DNA of 64,000 nucleotides from DATARN01 sp963851105 (GCA_963851105.1 CAWKNP010000002.1:558001-622000), one strand, 5' to 3'. Counted from the first letter of the stretch, positions 27,039-36,992 are shown. Numbers and translations are program-made. The notes: generated from the letters alone by a model not told the origin.

Positions 27039-29819
27039 TTATCCGGTATTGCGGAGGCCGGCCGCGATCCCGTTGATGGTGATGAGCAGCGCGCGCCGCA
27101 GGAGCGGATCAGGTTCTTTCCCCAGCCTCCATCGGGAAAGCAGATTGACCTGGAGGTGGCTGATGGGTTCGAGATAGCTGTCCCGTACCGCCAGCGTTCG
27201 CTCCAGCGTGGGTTGCGACTCCAGCAACCGGGTCTCGCCCGTGATCGCCAGGATCTGCGCCACCGTAAGGTCGTACTCCGCCTCGATCCGGTCGAACAAG
27301 TAGTGCAGCGACGGGTCCACCAGGCGCTCGACGTACCGCCGGGCGATGCGCAGGTCCACTTTGGCCAGGACCATTTCCACATTGGAAATGAACGTCCGGA
27401 AAAAATGCCACTGGGCGTACATTTCGTTCAGGGCGCCGCCTTCACCCGCCGCCCGGGCAGCCGCCAACCCGCTACCGACACCGAACCAGCCGGGAACGAT
27501 CTGGCGTGACTGTGTCCACGCAAAGACCCAGGGAATCGCCCGCAAGGAGTTGATGTCGTCGCCGCCGGGCCGCCTGGCGGGCCGGCTACCGATATTGAGC
27601 TCGCTCAGCTCGTCGAGCGGTGTCGACGCCCTGATGTACTCCGGTAACCCAGGATCGTCGACCAGAGCCCGGTAGGTGGCTGCGGCTGCGCCGGAAACGG
27701 CGTCCATGGTCCGATCCCATGCCGCCAGCAGGTCAAGATCGAGCCGGGACGTCTGGTGGAGCACTGTCGCCTCGGTGACCGCAGCCAGGGCCTGGTCGAG
27801 ATTGTGGCGGGCCATGTTGGGCAGGAGGTATTTATCGGATATGACCTCGCCCTGTTCGGTCAGCTTCATGACGCCCTGGAGAACACCGAAAGGCTGGGCC
27901 ATGACGGCGTCATGGGTCGGGCCACCGCCTCGGCCCACGGTGCCCCCCCGGCCGTGGAACAGCCGCAGGAGGACCCCGTGCTTGCGGGAAGTGTCACGCA
28001 GTGAGCGCTGGGCCCGGTGGATCTCCCATTGCGACGCCGTGATGCCCGCCTCCTTGTTGGAGTCGCTGTAGCCGAGCATCACCTCCTGAATGTTCCCTCG
28101 CAGGCTCACGATGCTGCGGTACGCCGGTTCGGACAGCAACTGGTCGAGGAGCGGTCCGGCCGTGCGCAGCTCCTCCGTGGTCTCGAGCAGGGGAACGAAG
28201 CCGATCCTGGCCACCCCGAGGTGGAGGTCGACGAGGCCTGCTTCCCGGGCCAAGATGGCGGCCGCCAGCACGTCGTCGGGACCCTTGGTCATGGACACGA
28301 TGTAGCTCTCAACTGTCCCGGTGCCGAAGCGGTCGAGGATCGAGCGCAGCGTGGTGAACACCGCGAACGTGTCGGCTGCGGCACCCGAAAGGGAGGGGAT
28401 GGGCCCCATGAGGGATCGACGGTTTTCGAGCTCGCGGCTGAGAAGCCGGAAGCGCTCGCGGCGGTCAAGCGAGGCGTACGGCCGGCCGAGCTCGCCCAGC
28501 CGATCGACCGCAGCGGCGATGACTGCCTGGTGGCGTTGCGCGTGCTCCCGGATGTCCAACGTCGCCAGCTGGAACCCGAAGGTGGTCACGGCCCGGATGA
28601 GCCGGGCCAGGAGGCCGTTGGCGATCAGCTGGCCCCGGTTGGCGAGGAGTGACTGGCGCATGAGTGCCAGGTCGCACAGCAAGCCGTCGGCGTCACGATA
28701 TTCGTTTGGGGCGACGGTGGTTCGGCCGTCGGTCAGCCGTTCGAGGGTGTGGCGCAGGCGGGCCAGCATGAATGAGGCCTTGAGCCGGTAGGGCTCCTCG
28801 GCATTGAGCTGTCCGAAGCGGAGCACCACCTCGGGCATGATCCGGGCGTCGGCGGCCAGGCTCTCGGTCAGCTGGTCCGAGACACCCACGATCTGTGTCG
28901 AGGCGCTCAGGTCCGTGATGAGCGCGTCGAGGCGGACCGTGAGCATGCGGATCCCGAGCTCGTGTTGCCGAGCCAGAACCGTGACGGTGACCTCGGGCGT
29001 GACATTGGGGTTGCCGTCGCGATCACCGCCGACCCAGCTGCCGAAGCGCAGCGGGCGGGCGTTGGTTGGCAGCTCGATTCCGAGCCCCCGTAGCTGCACC
29101 ACGAAGTCATCGACGACGAGTGGCACCACGTTGCGGGCCAAATCGTCGAGGTAGTAGTTGATCGCACTGGCCTCGTCGGTCGGGGTGGGCCGCTCGCGGC
29201 GCAGCTCGTCGGTTTCCCACAGCAGATCGATGATCTCCGCCAGCTGCTCATCGATGCCGGTCTGGTCAGCGGCGACGCTGCGGTGCCGCAGGTCGAGGAG
29301 CTCGCCGATCCTGCGCAACTTCGTCAGCACCGAGCGGCGGGCTACCTCGGTGGGATGGGCGGTGAAAACGGGGCGCAGTTCGATACGGCCTGCCACCGCC
29401 CGAAGGTCGGCCACGGCGACGGGATCGGCGGCCACCCGGCGGATCATCTGCTGGATGGCGGTGCCTTGGACTACCCGGAGTCGGTCGAGCGTCGATGCCC
29501 GGTGGACCTGTTCTGCGGTGTTGGCCAGGTGGAAGTACATGGCGAAGGCCCGGGCCAGCCAGATGGTGGCGCCGAGATCGGCCTCTTCGAGCACGGCGGC
29601 CAACTCGTCAGACCCGCCCGCCTGATGGGTGCCCCGGCTGAGTTCACGTACCTGTTCCACCAGCGCCAGCAGGTCGGGGCCGACCTGGCGCACCAGCGTT
29701 TGGCCGAGGAACGACCCCAGCAGGCGAATGTCAGCCCGCAGCGCGTTGTCAGGATCGGACTCGGCGGCCACGGCACCAGTCTCGCGGGCCTTGGAGGCGA
29801 CGTAGTTCACGGCGCCCAC
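27039..29819 (-). CDS. ppc: Phosphoenolpyruvate carboxylase
   Basis: A 926-residue PEP carboxylase, which adds bicarbonate to PEP to give oxaloacetate for the TCA cycle. Signatures are the catalytic-His motif TAHPTEVARRSVL (about 160), GGDRDGNPNV (about 268), YSDSNKEAG and the glycine loop FHGRGGTVGRGGGPTHDA (mobile loop and PEP contacts), and the family C-terminus AAGLRNTG. The length fits the bacterial enzyme. The start at GTG 29819 is likely; GTG 29771 is possible. It is divergent from the DUF664 gene with 64 bases between them. Together with pyruvate kinase at 41 kb it defines the PEP node. Confidence 0.97.
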   Translation of the reverse strand: MGAVNYVASKARETGAVAAESDPDNALRADIRLLGSFLGQTLVRQVGPDLLALVEQVRELSRGTHQAGGSDELAAVLEEADLGATIWLARAFAMYFHLANTAEQVHRASTLDRLRVVQGTAIQQMIRRVAADPVAVADLRAVAGRIELRPVFTAHPTEVARRSVLTKLRRIGELLDLRHRSVAADQTGIDEQLAEIIDLLWETDELRRERPTPTDEASAINYYLDDLARNVVPLVVDDFVVQLRGLGIELPTNARPLRFGSWVGGDRDGNPNVTPEVTVTVLARQHELGIRMLTVRLDALITDLSASTQIVGVSDQLTESLAADARIMPEVVLRFGQLNAEEPYRLKASFMLARLRHTLERLTDGRTTVAPNEYRDADGLLCDLALMRQSLLANRGQLIANGLLARLIRAVTTFGFQLATLDIREHAQRHQAVIAAAVDRLGELGRPYASLDRRERFRLLSRELENRRSLMGPIPSLSGAAADTFAVFTTLRSILDRFGTGTVESYIVSMTKGPDDVLAAAILAREAGLVDLHLGVARIGFVPLLETTEELRTAGPLLDQLLSEPAYRSIVSLRGNIQEVMLGYSDSNKEAGITASQWEIHRAQRSLRDTSRKHGVLLRLFHGRGGTVGRGGGPTHDAVMAQPFGVLQGVMKLTEQGEVISDKYLLPNMARHNLDQALAAVTEATVLHQTSRLDLDLLAAWDRTMDAVSGAAAATYRALVDDPGLPEYIRASTPLDELSELNIGSRPARRPGGDDINSLRAIPWVFAWTQSRQIVPGWFGVGSGLAAARAAGEGGALNEMYAQWHFFRTFISNVEMVLAKVDLRIARRYVERLVDPSLHYLFDRIEAEYDLTVAQILAITGETRLLESQPTLERTLAVRDSYLEPISHLQVNLLSRWRLGKEPDPLLRRALLITINGIAAGLRNTG

Positions 29820-29883
29820 AGCTTCTGATGCCCGCCGGCGACAGCTGTGGGGTCGAGATGGGCGACGGGTAGAATCTGCGCCC

Positions 29884-30381
29884 GTGGCGGTTGACCGTGT
29901 TGACCCACCCCTGCAATCCTCCGAAAAGCCGATGCTGGTGGCCTGGCTGGACTATCAGCGCGCAACTCTGGCGCGGAAGTGCGACGGGCTGGACGCCCAA
30001 GGGCTACGCCGAATGGCAGTTCCGCCGTCGACGTTGTCTCTTCTCGGCCTGGTACGCCACATGTCCGAGGTCGAACGGGGATGGTTTCGGCGCAGCATCG
30101 CAGGCGAGGACGCGCCGCCGATGTATTACTCCAAATCCAACCCTGACGGCGATTTTGACGACGTGGAAACAGCTGACGTGGCAGAAGCCTTCGCCACTTG
30201 GCGCAGCGAATGTGAACAGTCCCGGGCAATCGCACAGGCCCATGCGCTCGACGATGTCGGCTCCGACGACCGCAAGGTGTCTCTTCGATGGCTCCTTATC
30301 CATATGATCGAGGAGTACGCGCGACACAACGGCCACGCCGACCTACTGCGCCAAGTCGTCGATGGTGCCGTTGGCGAGTGA
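29884..30381 (+). CDS. DUF664/DinB-fold mycothiol-dependent-type protein
   Basis: A 165-residue four-helix-bundle protein of the DinB superfamily, DUF664 branch. The metal-binding histidines appear in GLVRHMSEVERGWF (about 57) and in IEEYARHNGHADLLR (about 145-155), the family's strongest signature. Relatives are thiol transferases that use mycothiol, which fits an actinobacterial host. A C-terminal fragment of the same family lies at 38.2 kb. GTG 29884 is the start. Confidence 0.85.
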   Translation: MAVDRVDPPLQSSEKPMLVAWLDYQRATLARKCDGLDAQGLRRMAVPPSTLSLLGLVRHMSEVERGWFRRSIAGEDAPPMYYSKSNPDGDFDDVETADVAEAFATWRSECEQSRAIAQAHALDDVGSDDRKVSLRWLLIHMIEEYARHNGHADLLRQVVDGAVGE

Positions 30382-30438
30382 CCATTCCGAGCGAAGGATT
30401 CGAGGCGTCGCGTCGCATGAGTCTCTACGATCGTGATC

Positions 30439-30777
30439 GTGGCTTACGACGAGGAGCTTGCGGATCGCATACGTGAGTTGATGGCCGCCGAGTCAGGCGT
30501 GACAGAGATGAAGATGTTCGGTGGGCTCGCGTTTCTCATTGGCGGCAACATGGCCGTTGCGGCCAGCGGCCAAGGCGGCGTCATGGTCCGGGTGGACCCG
30601 GCGAGTTCGGACTCGCTCGTCGCGAAGTCGAAGGCGCGTCCCGTGGAAATGCGCGGCCGAGCCATGCAGGGATGGCTGCGCGTTGACGCGGAGCACCTCC
30701 GTACCAAACCGCAGCTTGCGAAATGGGTCAAGGTGGGCACGACCTACGCTCGATCCTTGCCCGCAAAGGGTAGGTAG
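30439..30777 (+). CDS. TfoX N-terminal domain protein
   Basis: A 112-residue protein of the TfoX-N family, recognised by the start VAYDEELADRIRELMA, the core EMKMFGGLAFLIGGNMAVA and the closing LAKWVKVGTTYARSL. Stand-alone TfoX-N proteins are common in actinobacteria and their role is unclear. GTG 30439 fits the family start better than GTG 30433. Confidence 0.88.
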   Translation: MAYDEELADRIRELMAAESGVTEMKMFGGLAFLIGGNMAVAASGQGGVMVRVDPASSDSLVAKSKARPVEMRGRAMQGWLRVDAEHLRTKPQLAKWVKVGTTYARSLPAKGR

Positions 30778-30846
30778 GTCACCGCTACGCGGCTGGAGCT
30801 TCTGAGGGTTCCACTGCCAAACTTTCGACGATCGAAGGAGCAGGCG

Positions 30847-32493
30847 TCATTCGCCTGCCAGATCTCGCCGGGCGAATGCGATCACGCCCATCCCGGCGGT
30901 GAGCGCACCCAGCAGGACCAGCACCGCGGCCGAGCCCCACTCGGGGCGGGCCGCCGGAGCGGGGGCAACGTGGGCCAGTACTGAGCTGTCGAGCAGCAAA
31001 CGGTTGCCGGTGACGAAGGTCGCGATCAACTGGACAAGGAATGACCAGGCGACAAGGGCATAGGCGAACCATGACGCCAGTCGTGGCAACAATCCAAAGG
31101 CCAGGACCCCAAGGCCGAGGACGACGAGAGCGGGCGGCGCCACGTTGAGACCGGCGGCCAGCAGCTCTCCCAAGCCGACGCCACCACCCTGCACGGCCGT
31201 TCCCAGCCAGCTGGCGATACCGCTGAGGACACTGATCGCCACGACGAGCGCGGTGGCGACCCCGATCCGCCCGGCCAGCCATCGGGCTCGGCTCACCGGT
31301 TGCACCAGGATGTGATCCAGGTGAGCCGACGCCTCCTCGGTCCGGGTGGCGTTGATCTGGCCGGCGGCCGCGAACGACACGAGGGCCGCCACCATCGTGA
31401 ACGCGAGGCCGAGATAGGCCTTGGCCCCGATTCCGTGTCCTCCCAGGCGCCCGATGGCTGCCGAGACAGCCGCTGAGCCCGTGATGGCTCCGGCGGCGGA
31501 TTGGGCGACGAGCCCGAGCACCAGGCCCATGACCCCAACGGCGACTGCCCAACCGATGGCCACCGATCGGGTCAAACGGACCGCGAGACCGGTCGCGCTC
31601 CCCACCAACGCCGTGTGTGAGGCCGGCGCGTCCTGGCTGGGCAATATACTGGCGCCAAGGTCGCGCCGCGCCGCCACCAGCACGGTGGCCACCCCGGCGA
31701 GTGCTGCCATTGCCACTATGGGGACGAAGGCCACTGGTTGCGAGCCGGTCAAGGGACGGAGTTGTTCTGTCCAGCCGAGGGGGCTGGCCCAGCGCAACCA
31801 GGCCAGGCTCGAGGTCGAGTCGGCGACCATGCGGATGAGGAAGGCGGAGCCGATCACGGCGGCACCGAGGAGGTTGGCCTGGCGCCGGTTGGCGGCCAGC
31901 TCCGATATGAAGGCGCCCACGACGACGAACATCGCGGGGGCCGCCACGAGGCAGGTGGCCAGGTAGAGCGATCCGGCGACGGGGAAATGGACCTTCGGCG
32001 CCGCTCCGGCTGCCAGCGTCAGGGCCGCGGTCACCGCCCATAGCGCCCCCACGCCCGTCGCGAGCCCAACCACACCCCCGGCCGCGGCTCGGCCCCGGGT
32101 CGTCTGGCCACACAGATAAAGCTCCCAGCGGCCCGCGTCCTCCTCGCCGCGGAGGAGACGGGTCGAACAGAACAGGGCCCAGATGGCGCCCACCACGGCG
32201 AGCACGGCCATGGTTCGCCACGCCGTGAATCCAGTAACGGTGTCGAGGTGTCGAGCCGGGCCGAGAAGAGCCGCGATGCCGGAGTTGCCTCCGAGGGACG
32301 CGGCCAGCTTGGCGCGTGCGGTTGCCGCGGGGTAGGTGGCCGCGAAGCCTATCGACGAGGAAGCCACGTAGGCGCCGAACACCAAGCCCCACAAAGCCCC
32401 TGACCGGGCGGCGCGACGGCTTGTGTGGACCGCGACGACCGAGCCGGGTCCGAGGCGTCGCGGCCGATCGGTGGCCGGACGACGAGGTCGCAC
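30847..32493 (-). CDS. ABC-2 type exporter permease (polyketide/drug exporter class)
   Basis: A 548-residue membrane protein with about 12 transmembrane segments in two halves, the architecture of COG3559-type exporters of polyketide antibiotics. It starts 18 bases after the ATPase stop and is certainly cotranscribed with it. The N-terminus is basic (RPRRPATDRPRR). Substrates are likely antibiotics or amphipathic compounds, by family. Confidence 0.85.
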   Translation of the reverse strand: MRPRRPATDRPRRLGPGSVVAVHTSRRAARSGALWGLVFGAYVASSSIGFAATYPAATARAKLAASLGGNSGIAALLGPARHLDTVTGFTAWRTMAVLAVVGAIWALFCSTRLLRGEEDAGRWELYLCGQTTRGRAAAGGVVGLATGVGALWAVTAALTLAAGAAPKVHFPVAGSLYLATCLVAAPAMFVVVGAFISELAANRRQANLLGAAVIGSAFLIRMVADSTSSLAWLRWASPLGWTEQLRPLTGSQPVAFVPIVAMAALAGVATVLVAARRDLGASILPSQDAPASHTALVGSATGLAVRLTRSVAIGWAVAVGVMGLVLGLVAQSAAGAITGSAAVSAAIGRLGGHGIGAKAYLGLAFTMVAALVSFAAAGQINATRTEEASAHLDHILVQPVSRARWLAGRIGVATALVVAISVLSGIASWLGTAVQGGGVGLGELLAAGLNVAPPALVVLGLGVLAFGLLPRLASWFAYALVAWSFLVQLIATFVTGNRLLLDSSVLAHVAPAPAARPEWGSAAVLVLLGALTAGMGVIAFARRDLAGE

Positions 32494-32511
32494 CTCGAGC
32501 CTTAGGGCCGG

Positions 32512-33420
32512 TCAGGCAGCATCGGATACCGGGGTGGTAGCGCCGTAGTGGGCCAGGAACAGCTCCTCGAGGCTGGGCTCGTGGCTTATTAGCCGGCGCA
32601 CCCGCGCACTGCTGAGCGCCCGCAGGAGGGGATCGATGTCACCGGTGACGTGGCATCGTAAGCGGCTCCCCTCGACGCTGATACCCGATACCCCCGGTAC
32701 CGAGGCCAGATCGGGCGGCGGCCCCTCGAAGTCGATCTCGATTGTTAATGCCGCCAGGTGCCGGAGTTCCGACATCGTGCCGACCTCGATCAGTTTGCCG
32801 GAGCGCAGGATCGCGACCCGGGAGCTGAGCGCCTCCACCTCGCTCAGGATGTGCGACGAAAGGAACACGGTCTGGCCGCGTTCCACGGCCTCGCGCACCG
32901 AGGTCCGGAAAGCCTGTTCCATGAGAGGGTCCAGGCCCGAGGTCGGCTCGTCCATGACCAAAAGTGGGGCCCGGGTCATCAGGGCGGCGATCAAAACCAG
33001 TTTCTGGCGGTTGCCCTTGGAGTAGGCCCGGACGCGCTTCGCAGGATCGAACTCGAAGCGGGCTATCAGCGCGTCGCGGTAGGCCTCGTCAACCCGGCCG
33101 TGGATGCGCCCCAGCAGATGGAGGGTCTCGGTTCCGGTGAGCTGAGGCCATAGGTTGGCCTCGCCGGGGACATAGGCCAGCAGTTTGTGGGCCTCGACAG
33201 GGCGGCGGTGGCAGTCCAACCCGAAAATCTCAGCCCGTCCTGCGGTGGGCTGGATCAGGCCGAGAAGCAACCGGATCGTGGTGGTCTTGCCCGCCCCGTT
33301 GGGGCCCAGGTAGCCGAGCACCTCGCCAACCGGCACCTCGAGGTCCAACGACCGCAGCGCGGCGGTGCGCCCGAAAGATTTCGACAACCCTTCAGTCATG
33401 ATCGCGACATCTGTCGCCAC
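32512..33420 (-). CDS. ABC-2 type exporter ATPase
   Basis: A 302-residue DrrA/CcmA-like ATPase: Walker A GPNGAGKTT, Q-loop region YVPGEANLWP, signature YSKGNRQKLVL, Walker B LLVMDEPTSGLD, switch His in LSSHIL. A C-terminal extension (about 220-302) is typical of drug-export ATPases. A strong GGAGGTCGCC precedes GTG 33420. It is in a MarR-ATPase-permease operon. Confidence 0.93.
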   Translation of the reverse strand: MATDVAIMTEGLSKSFGRTAALRSLDLEVPVGEVLGYLGPNGAGKTTTIRLLLGLIQPTAGRAEIFGLDCHRRPVEAHKLLAYVPGEANLWPQLTGTETLHLLGRIHGRVDEAYRDALIARFEFDPAKRVRAYSKGNRQKLVLIAALMTRAPLLVMDEPTSGLDPLMEQAFRTSVREAVERGQTVFLSSHILSEVEALSSRVAILRSGKLIEVGTMSELRHLAALTIEIDFEGPPPDLASVPGVSGISVEGSRLRCHVTGDIDPLLRALSSARVRRLISHEPSLEELFLAHYGATTPVSDAA

Positions 33421-33480
33421 GGCGACCTCCTTGCCCTGGAAGTGAAACCTATCCTCAGACGCGCCGAGGCCGTTTTCGGT

Positions 33481-33948
33481 TCAGGAGTCGTCGGCTAGCA
33501 GCGACTCGAGATGGGCGATGGTCTCGTCGTTGAACCTGCGCAACTCCTGGCGATGGAGAGCTGAGAGCGCAGCCAGCTTCTTGTCGCCCGTGGCGGTCAG
33601 CACGACCCGCTGGCAGCGGCCGTCGTCGGGGTCCTGTCGGCGTTGCACGAGCCCCGCGGCGACGGCGCGGTCCACCAGTTCGACCGTCGAGTGGTGGCGC
33701 AGCTTCAAGGAGTCGGCAAGGTCGCCGATACTGGGCGGCCCGGGGGACTCGGTTCCCTTCACGGCGAGCAGTAGCTGGTGCTGGGCAGGGGTCAGCCCCT
33801 CGGCGCGAGCGGCTTGTTCGGAGAAGTGCAGGAAGGCGCGCAAGGAGCGACGAAATGCGGCAAGCGCTCGGTAATCGCCGAGCGTGACCGGCGCGGTCGG
33901 GGAGCGGCGGCGGGAGCTACCGTCGGTGCTCAACAGAGGGACCTCCAT
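33481..33948 (-). CDS. MarR-family regulator
   Basis: A winged-helix regulator of about 155 residues with the MarR core: GLTPAQHQLLLAVKG (helix 2), IGDLADSLKLRHHSTVELVDRAVAAGLVQR (recognition region) and the wing RRQDPDDGRCQRVVLTATG. It lies 60 bases before the ABC-2 exporter genes on the same strand and very likely controls them. The start is uncertain (ATG 33948 or GTG 33993), and the gene overlaps the 3' end of the ClC gene in another frame. Confidence 0.88.
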   Translation of the reverse strand: MEVPLLSTDGSSRRRSPTAPVTLGDYRALAAFRRSLRAFLHFSEQAARAEGLTPAQHQLLLAVKGTESPGPPSIGDLADSLKLRHHSTVELVDRAVAAGLVQRRQDPDDGRCQRVVLTATGDKKLAALSALHRQELRRFNDETIAHLESLLADDS

Positions 33949-35341
33949 TCTCGTGGCCCGCGACGCGATGCCGGAACCGTTGGCTGCGGTCACCTGTCAC
34001 GACGGCGGTGGTGAGGGCGTCGGGCGGTGAAGTTTCGTCGGCCCGAGACTTCCGTCGGGGTTCGGCCGGGGGGTCGCAGGGTTCCGGATCCGAGGGCTGG
34101 GCGAATGGTCCTTGCCGTTCCTGCTGGGTGTGGATCAGTCCAACCTGGCTGGTGAGGAAGAGCGCGACCATGGCCGCGATGAGCGTCGTGGGCAGCAGTT
34201 GCAGGCCCGCCATCTCCGATACGACGAGCGTGGAACCGAGCGGCGTTTTGGTGACTCCGACATTGATGGCGGCCATGAAGGCGGCCATCATGACGACCTC
34301 GTTGGTGGAGGGCACGAGAAGGTGGACGAGCCGGCCGAGGGCGACGCCGATGAAGAACATGGGGATAATGAATCCGCCCCTCCAGCCCGAGGCCAAGGTG
34401 ATCGCCGTGCCGCAGAGTTTGGCGGCGGCCGCCACGACGAGCACCGTCACCAGAGCCTGGCGGGCGACGAGGGGGTTGATCTGGGCCTCGCCGAAAGTCA
34501 GCGCATAGGGCGACCAGAACGCCAACGCACCAAGGACGGCACCGCCGATCACCGGTCGGGCCATGGGAGGCAGATGGCGGAACGCCCACAGCAGCCCTGT
34601 CGCCAGGTACGTGAACACGACGCTCACGGCCGCCCCGGCGACGCCCGCGGCCACCGCCCACAACAAGTCGACGGCGTGCAACGTCCCGGGCGCGGGGAAA
34701 CGCCAAATCGGGGCCAGCCCCGTATTGGTGAGCGCAAGGTACATGGCGTAGCCCGCCAAGGAACCGATGACGGCGGGCAGCAGCGCCTCGTAGTACTCGA
34801 GGCCGCGGCGGTGCAGGATCTCTAGGGCGAACACCGCCGAGCCGAGGGGCGCGCCGAACAAGACGGTGAATCCCGCCGCCATGCCGGTGATGGTCAGAAT
34901 CCTCATGTCGTCACGTGAGAGGTGCCAGCGGCTTGACAGCCAGGCGGCGAACCCACCGCTCATCTGGACCATCGGTGCCTCGGGGCCCATGGCCCCACCG
35001 GCGGAGATGCACAAAAGCGCCACTGGCAGCAGCGACCGTAGATCGGCGACGTCGTCGGGCCCGCCCATGACGTGAATGTTGTTGACGAGAAGTTCGACGT
35101 CTCCCGGGCTGCCGAGAACGCGGAACAAGACCGCCACCGCGACCCCGACTCCGAGCAGGATGAACAAGTGGGCCACGTTGTCCCAGTGGTCGGGCCACAG
35201 AACCCGCTGCAGGAGGCGGATCAGACCGATGAACCCGGCTCCGATGACACCGCCGCCCACGCCGACGGCCACCACCATTGCCAGTAGCCGGCGCTGGGGG
35301 CTGGTGAACAGTTCAAATGCCGGCCGGCGGTGACGCACCAT
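33917..35341 (-). CDS. ClC-family chloride channel or transporter
   Basis: A 474-residue ClC protein with about 10 membrane segments. The anion-pathway motif is GGAMGPEAP (about 122-130), with the gating glutamate in the GxExP position, and GWRGGFIIPMFFIG forms the later pore segment. An extended hydrophilic tail (about 430-474) overlaps the start of marR. No CBS domains are present. ClC proteins exchange chloride for protons or conduct chloride; which one applies cannot be decided here. Confidence 0.9.
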   Translation of the reverse strand: MVRHRRPAFELFTSPQRRLLAMVVAVGVGGGVIGAGFIGLIRLLQRVLWPDHWDNVAHLFILLGVGVAVAVLFRVLGSPGDVELLVNNIHVMGGPDDVADLRSLLPVALLCISAGGAMGPEAPMVQMSGGFAAWLSSRWHLSRDDMRILTITGMAAGFTVLFGAPLGSAVFALEILHRRGLEYYEALLPAVIGSLAGYAMYLALTNTGLAPIWRFPAPGTLHAVDLLWAVAAGVAGAAVSVVFTYLATGLLWAFRHLPPMARPVIGGAVLGALAFWSPYALTFGEAQINPLVARQALVTVLVVAAAAKLCGTAITLASGWRGGFIIPMFFIGVALGRLVHLLVPSTNEVVMMAAFMAAINVGVTKTPLGSTLVVSEMAGLQLLPTTLIAAMVALFLTSQVGLIHTQQERQGPFAQPSDPEPCDPPAEPRRKSRADETSPPDALTTAVVTGDRSQRFRHRVAGHENGGPSVEHRR

Positions 35342-35420
35342 CTGATCGTATCCCGATCTATTGTCGCGGGCCCCGCACCGGGCGCAACGGCGCCGCTCGG
35401 CCGACGAATAGCGTGGCGCC

Positions 35421-36059
35421 GTGATACCTACGGTGCATCTGCTGGCTTTCGTCGTCACGTCGTTCGCGATAATTGTTGTTCCCGGACCGAGCGTGCTGTT
35501 CATCGTCAGCCGAGCGTTGACGCTCGGGCAGCGAGCCGCCCTGGCCACCGTCGCCGGCAACGAGGCGGGGGAGTACGTTCAGGTGCTGGGCGTGGCGTTC
35601 GGCATCGGCGTTGTTGTCGAGCGCTCGATCCTTGTCTTCACCGTCCTGAAACTGGCCGGCGCCGCCTACATCGTCCTGCTCGGGATACGTACGATCCGGA
35701 ACCGGCAGTCCTTGGCGGCCGTGCTCGACGTGGCCGTCACCCCTCGCAGCACCCGGCGGGTCTTCCGAGAAGGGTTCGTGGTCGGTGTCTCCAACCCGAA
35801 GACCGTGATCTTTTTCGCCGCCATCCTGCCGCAATTCGTCGACCGTCGGGCCGGTCACGTGCCGTTGCAAATGCTGATCTTCGGGCTGGTGTTCCTGCTC
35901 GTCGCGCTGGTGAGCGACAGCATCTGGGCACTGGCGGCTGCCCGGGCACGGGCGTGGTTGGCCCGGTCACCGGCGCGGCTGGCCCGCATTGGCGGTACCG
36001 GCGGCTTGGTCATGATCGGGCTCGGTGCCCGCTTGGCGATCTCAGGCCGCCAGGACTGA
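35421..36059 (+). CDS. LysE/RhtB-family exporter
   Basis: A 212-residue membrane protein with six helices. The N-terminal VVPGPSVLFIVSRALTLGQRAALATVAGNEAG and the central GFVVGVSNPKTVIFFAAILPQF are LysE/RhtB signatures. These proteins export amino acids or related metabolites. GTG 35421 is the start. It is divergent from the ClC gene across 80 bases and is followed by an AraC regulator. Confidence 0.92.
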   Translation: MIPTVHLLAFVVTSFAIIVVPGPSVLFIVSRALTLGQRAALATVAGNEAGEYVQVLGVAFGIGVVVERSILVFTVLKLAGAAYIVLLGIRTIRNRQSLAAVLDVAVTPRSTRRVFREGFVVGVSNPKTVIFFAAILPQFVDRRAGHVPLQMLIFGLVFLLVALVSDSIWALAAARARAWLARSPARLARIGGTGGLVMIGLGARLAISGRQD

Positions 36060-36101
36060 TGCTCATCGAAGCCACCTTCGGAGTTCCGCGATACTTGGCC
36101 T

Positions 36102-36530
36102 ATGGTGCCGGCCGCTCGTCACCTCCTGCGAGCCAGGGATCTTGCCGATGCCCGCTACTTCGAGCCGCTCACAGTGGCCGACCTTGCCCGCACGGCCGGA
36201 CTGTCACCGGCGCACTTCAGCCGGCAGTTCCGCCGGACTTTCGGCGAGGCGCCCCACCAGTACCTCCTGACCCGCCGCCTCGAACGCGCCGCGGCACTGC
36301 TTCGCAACACCGATCGGTCCGTGACCGAAATCTGCTTCGCGGTGGGCCTGGTCAGCGTCGGTTCGTTCATCACGAGCTTCGGTCGCGTCTACGGCGTGGC
36401 ACCCCTCGCGTACCGGGCGACCTTCCCGCCGGCGCAACGCCACATCCGTATTCCCGACTGTGTCGCGCGTGCCTACGGCCGCCCGCAGAACCGCACGTTT
36501 CGAGAAGCCGTGCCGCCGGACCGTCCGTAG
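36102..36530 (+). CDS. Short AraC-family regulator (DNA-binding domain only)
   Basis: A 142-residue protein made mostly of the two AraC helix-turn-helix motifs: LTVADLARTAGLSPAHFSRQFRRTFGEAPHQYL and SVTEICFAVGLVSVGSFITSFGRVYGVAPLAYR. No effector domain is present, which is common among short AraC proteins paired with a VOC gene. It sits 30 bases before the next VOC gene and is probably in its operon. Confidence 0.88.
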   Translation: MVPAARHLLRARDLADARYFEPLTVADLARTAGLSPAHFSRQFRRTFGEAPHQYLLTRRLERAAALLRNTDRSVTEICFAVGLVSVGSFITSFGRVYGVAPLAYRATFPPAQRHIRIPDCVARAYGRPQNRTFREAVPPDRP

Positions 36531-36560
36531 CCTCGGCAGGACCAATACCAGGAGGCCAGC

Positions 36561-36992
36561 ATGATCAAGATCACCAACTCACAGTTCTGGGTGCACGACC
36601 AGGAGGAGGCGCTCGCGTTCTACACCCGAACGCTCGGCTGGGAGGTGCGAGCGGATGTCACCGTGGAGGATTGGAAGTTCCGCTGGTTGGTCGTCGGGCC
36701 GGTCGGTCAGGACGACATCGGACTGGTGCTCATGCCTGTACCGACGCCACCGATGCTCGACAAGGAGACCAGTGATCAACTCGCCGAGCTGGTCGCCAAG
36801 GGCGTCGGCGGCACCCTCTTCCTCGAGACCGATGACTGCCAAGCCTCCTACGACGAGCTGTCGGCTCGCGGCGTCGTCTTCAACGATCCGCCGACTCCGC
36901 AGCCGTATGGCGTGGACACCTCGTTTCGCGACCCGTCCGGCAACAACATCCGCCTTACCCAGGTGCTCCAGTTCTCGATGGACCGCCACTGA
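36561..36992 (+). CDS. VOC family protein
   Basis: A 143-residue VOC protein immediately downstream of the AraC regulator. It has ITNSQFWVHDQEEALAFY at the start and YGVDTSFRDPSGNNIRLTQ at the end, the typical metal-ligand edge. AraC-VOC pairs are widespread in actinobacteria and are thought to deal with reactive aldehydes or xenobiotics. The AGGAGGCC ribosome site is strong. Confidence 0.9.
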   Translation: MIKITNSQFWVHDQEEALAFYTRTLGWEVRADVTVEDWKFRWLVVGPVGQDDIGLVLMPVPTPPMLDKETSDQLAELVAKGVGGTLFLETDDCQASYDELSARGVVFNDPPTPQPYGVDTSFRDPSGNNIRLTQVLQFSMDRH

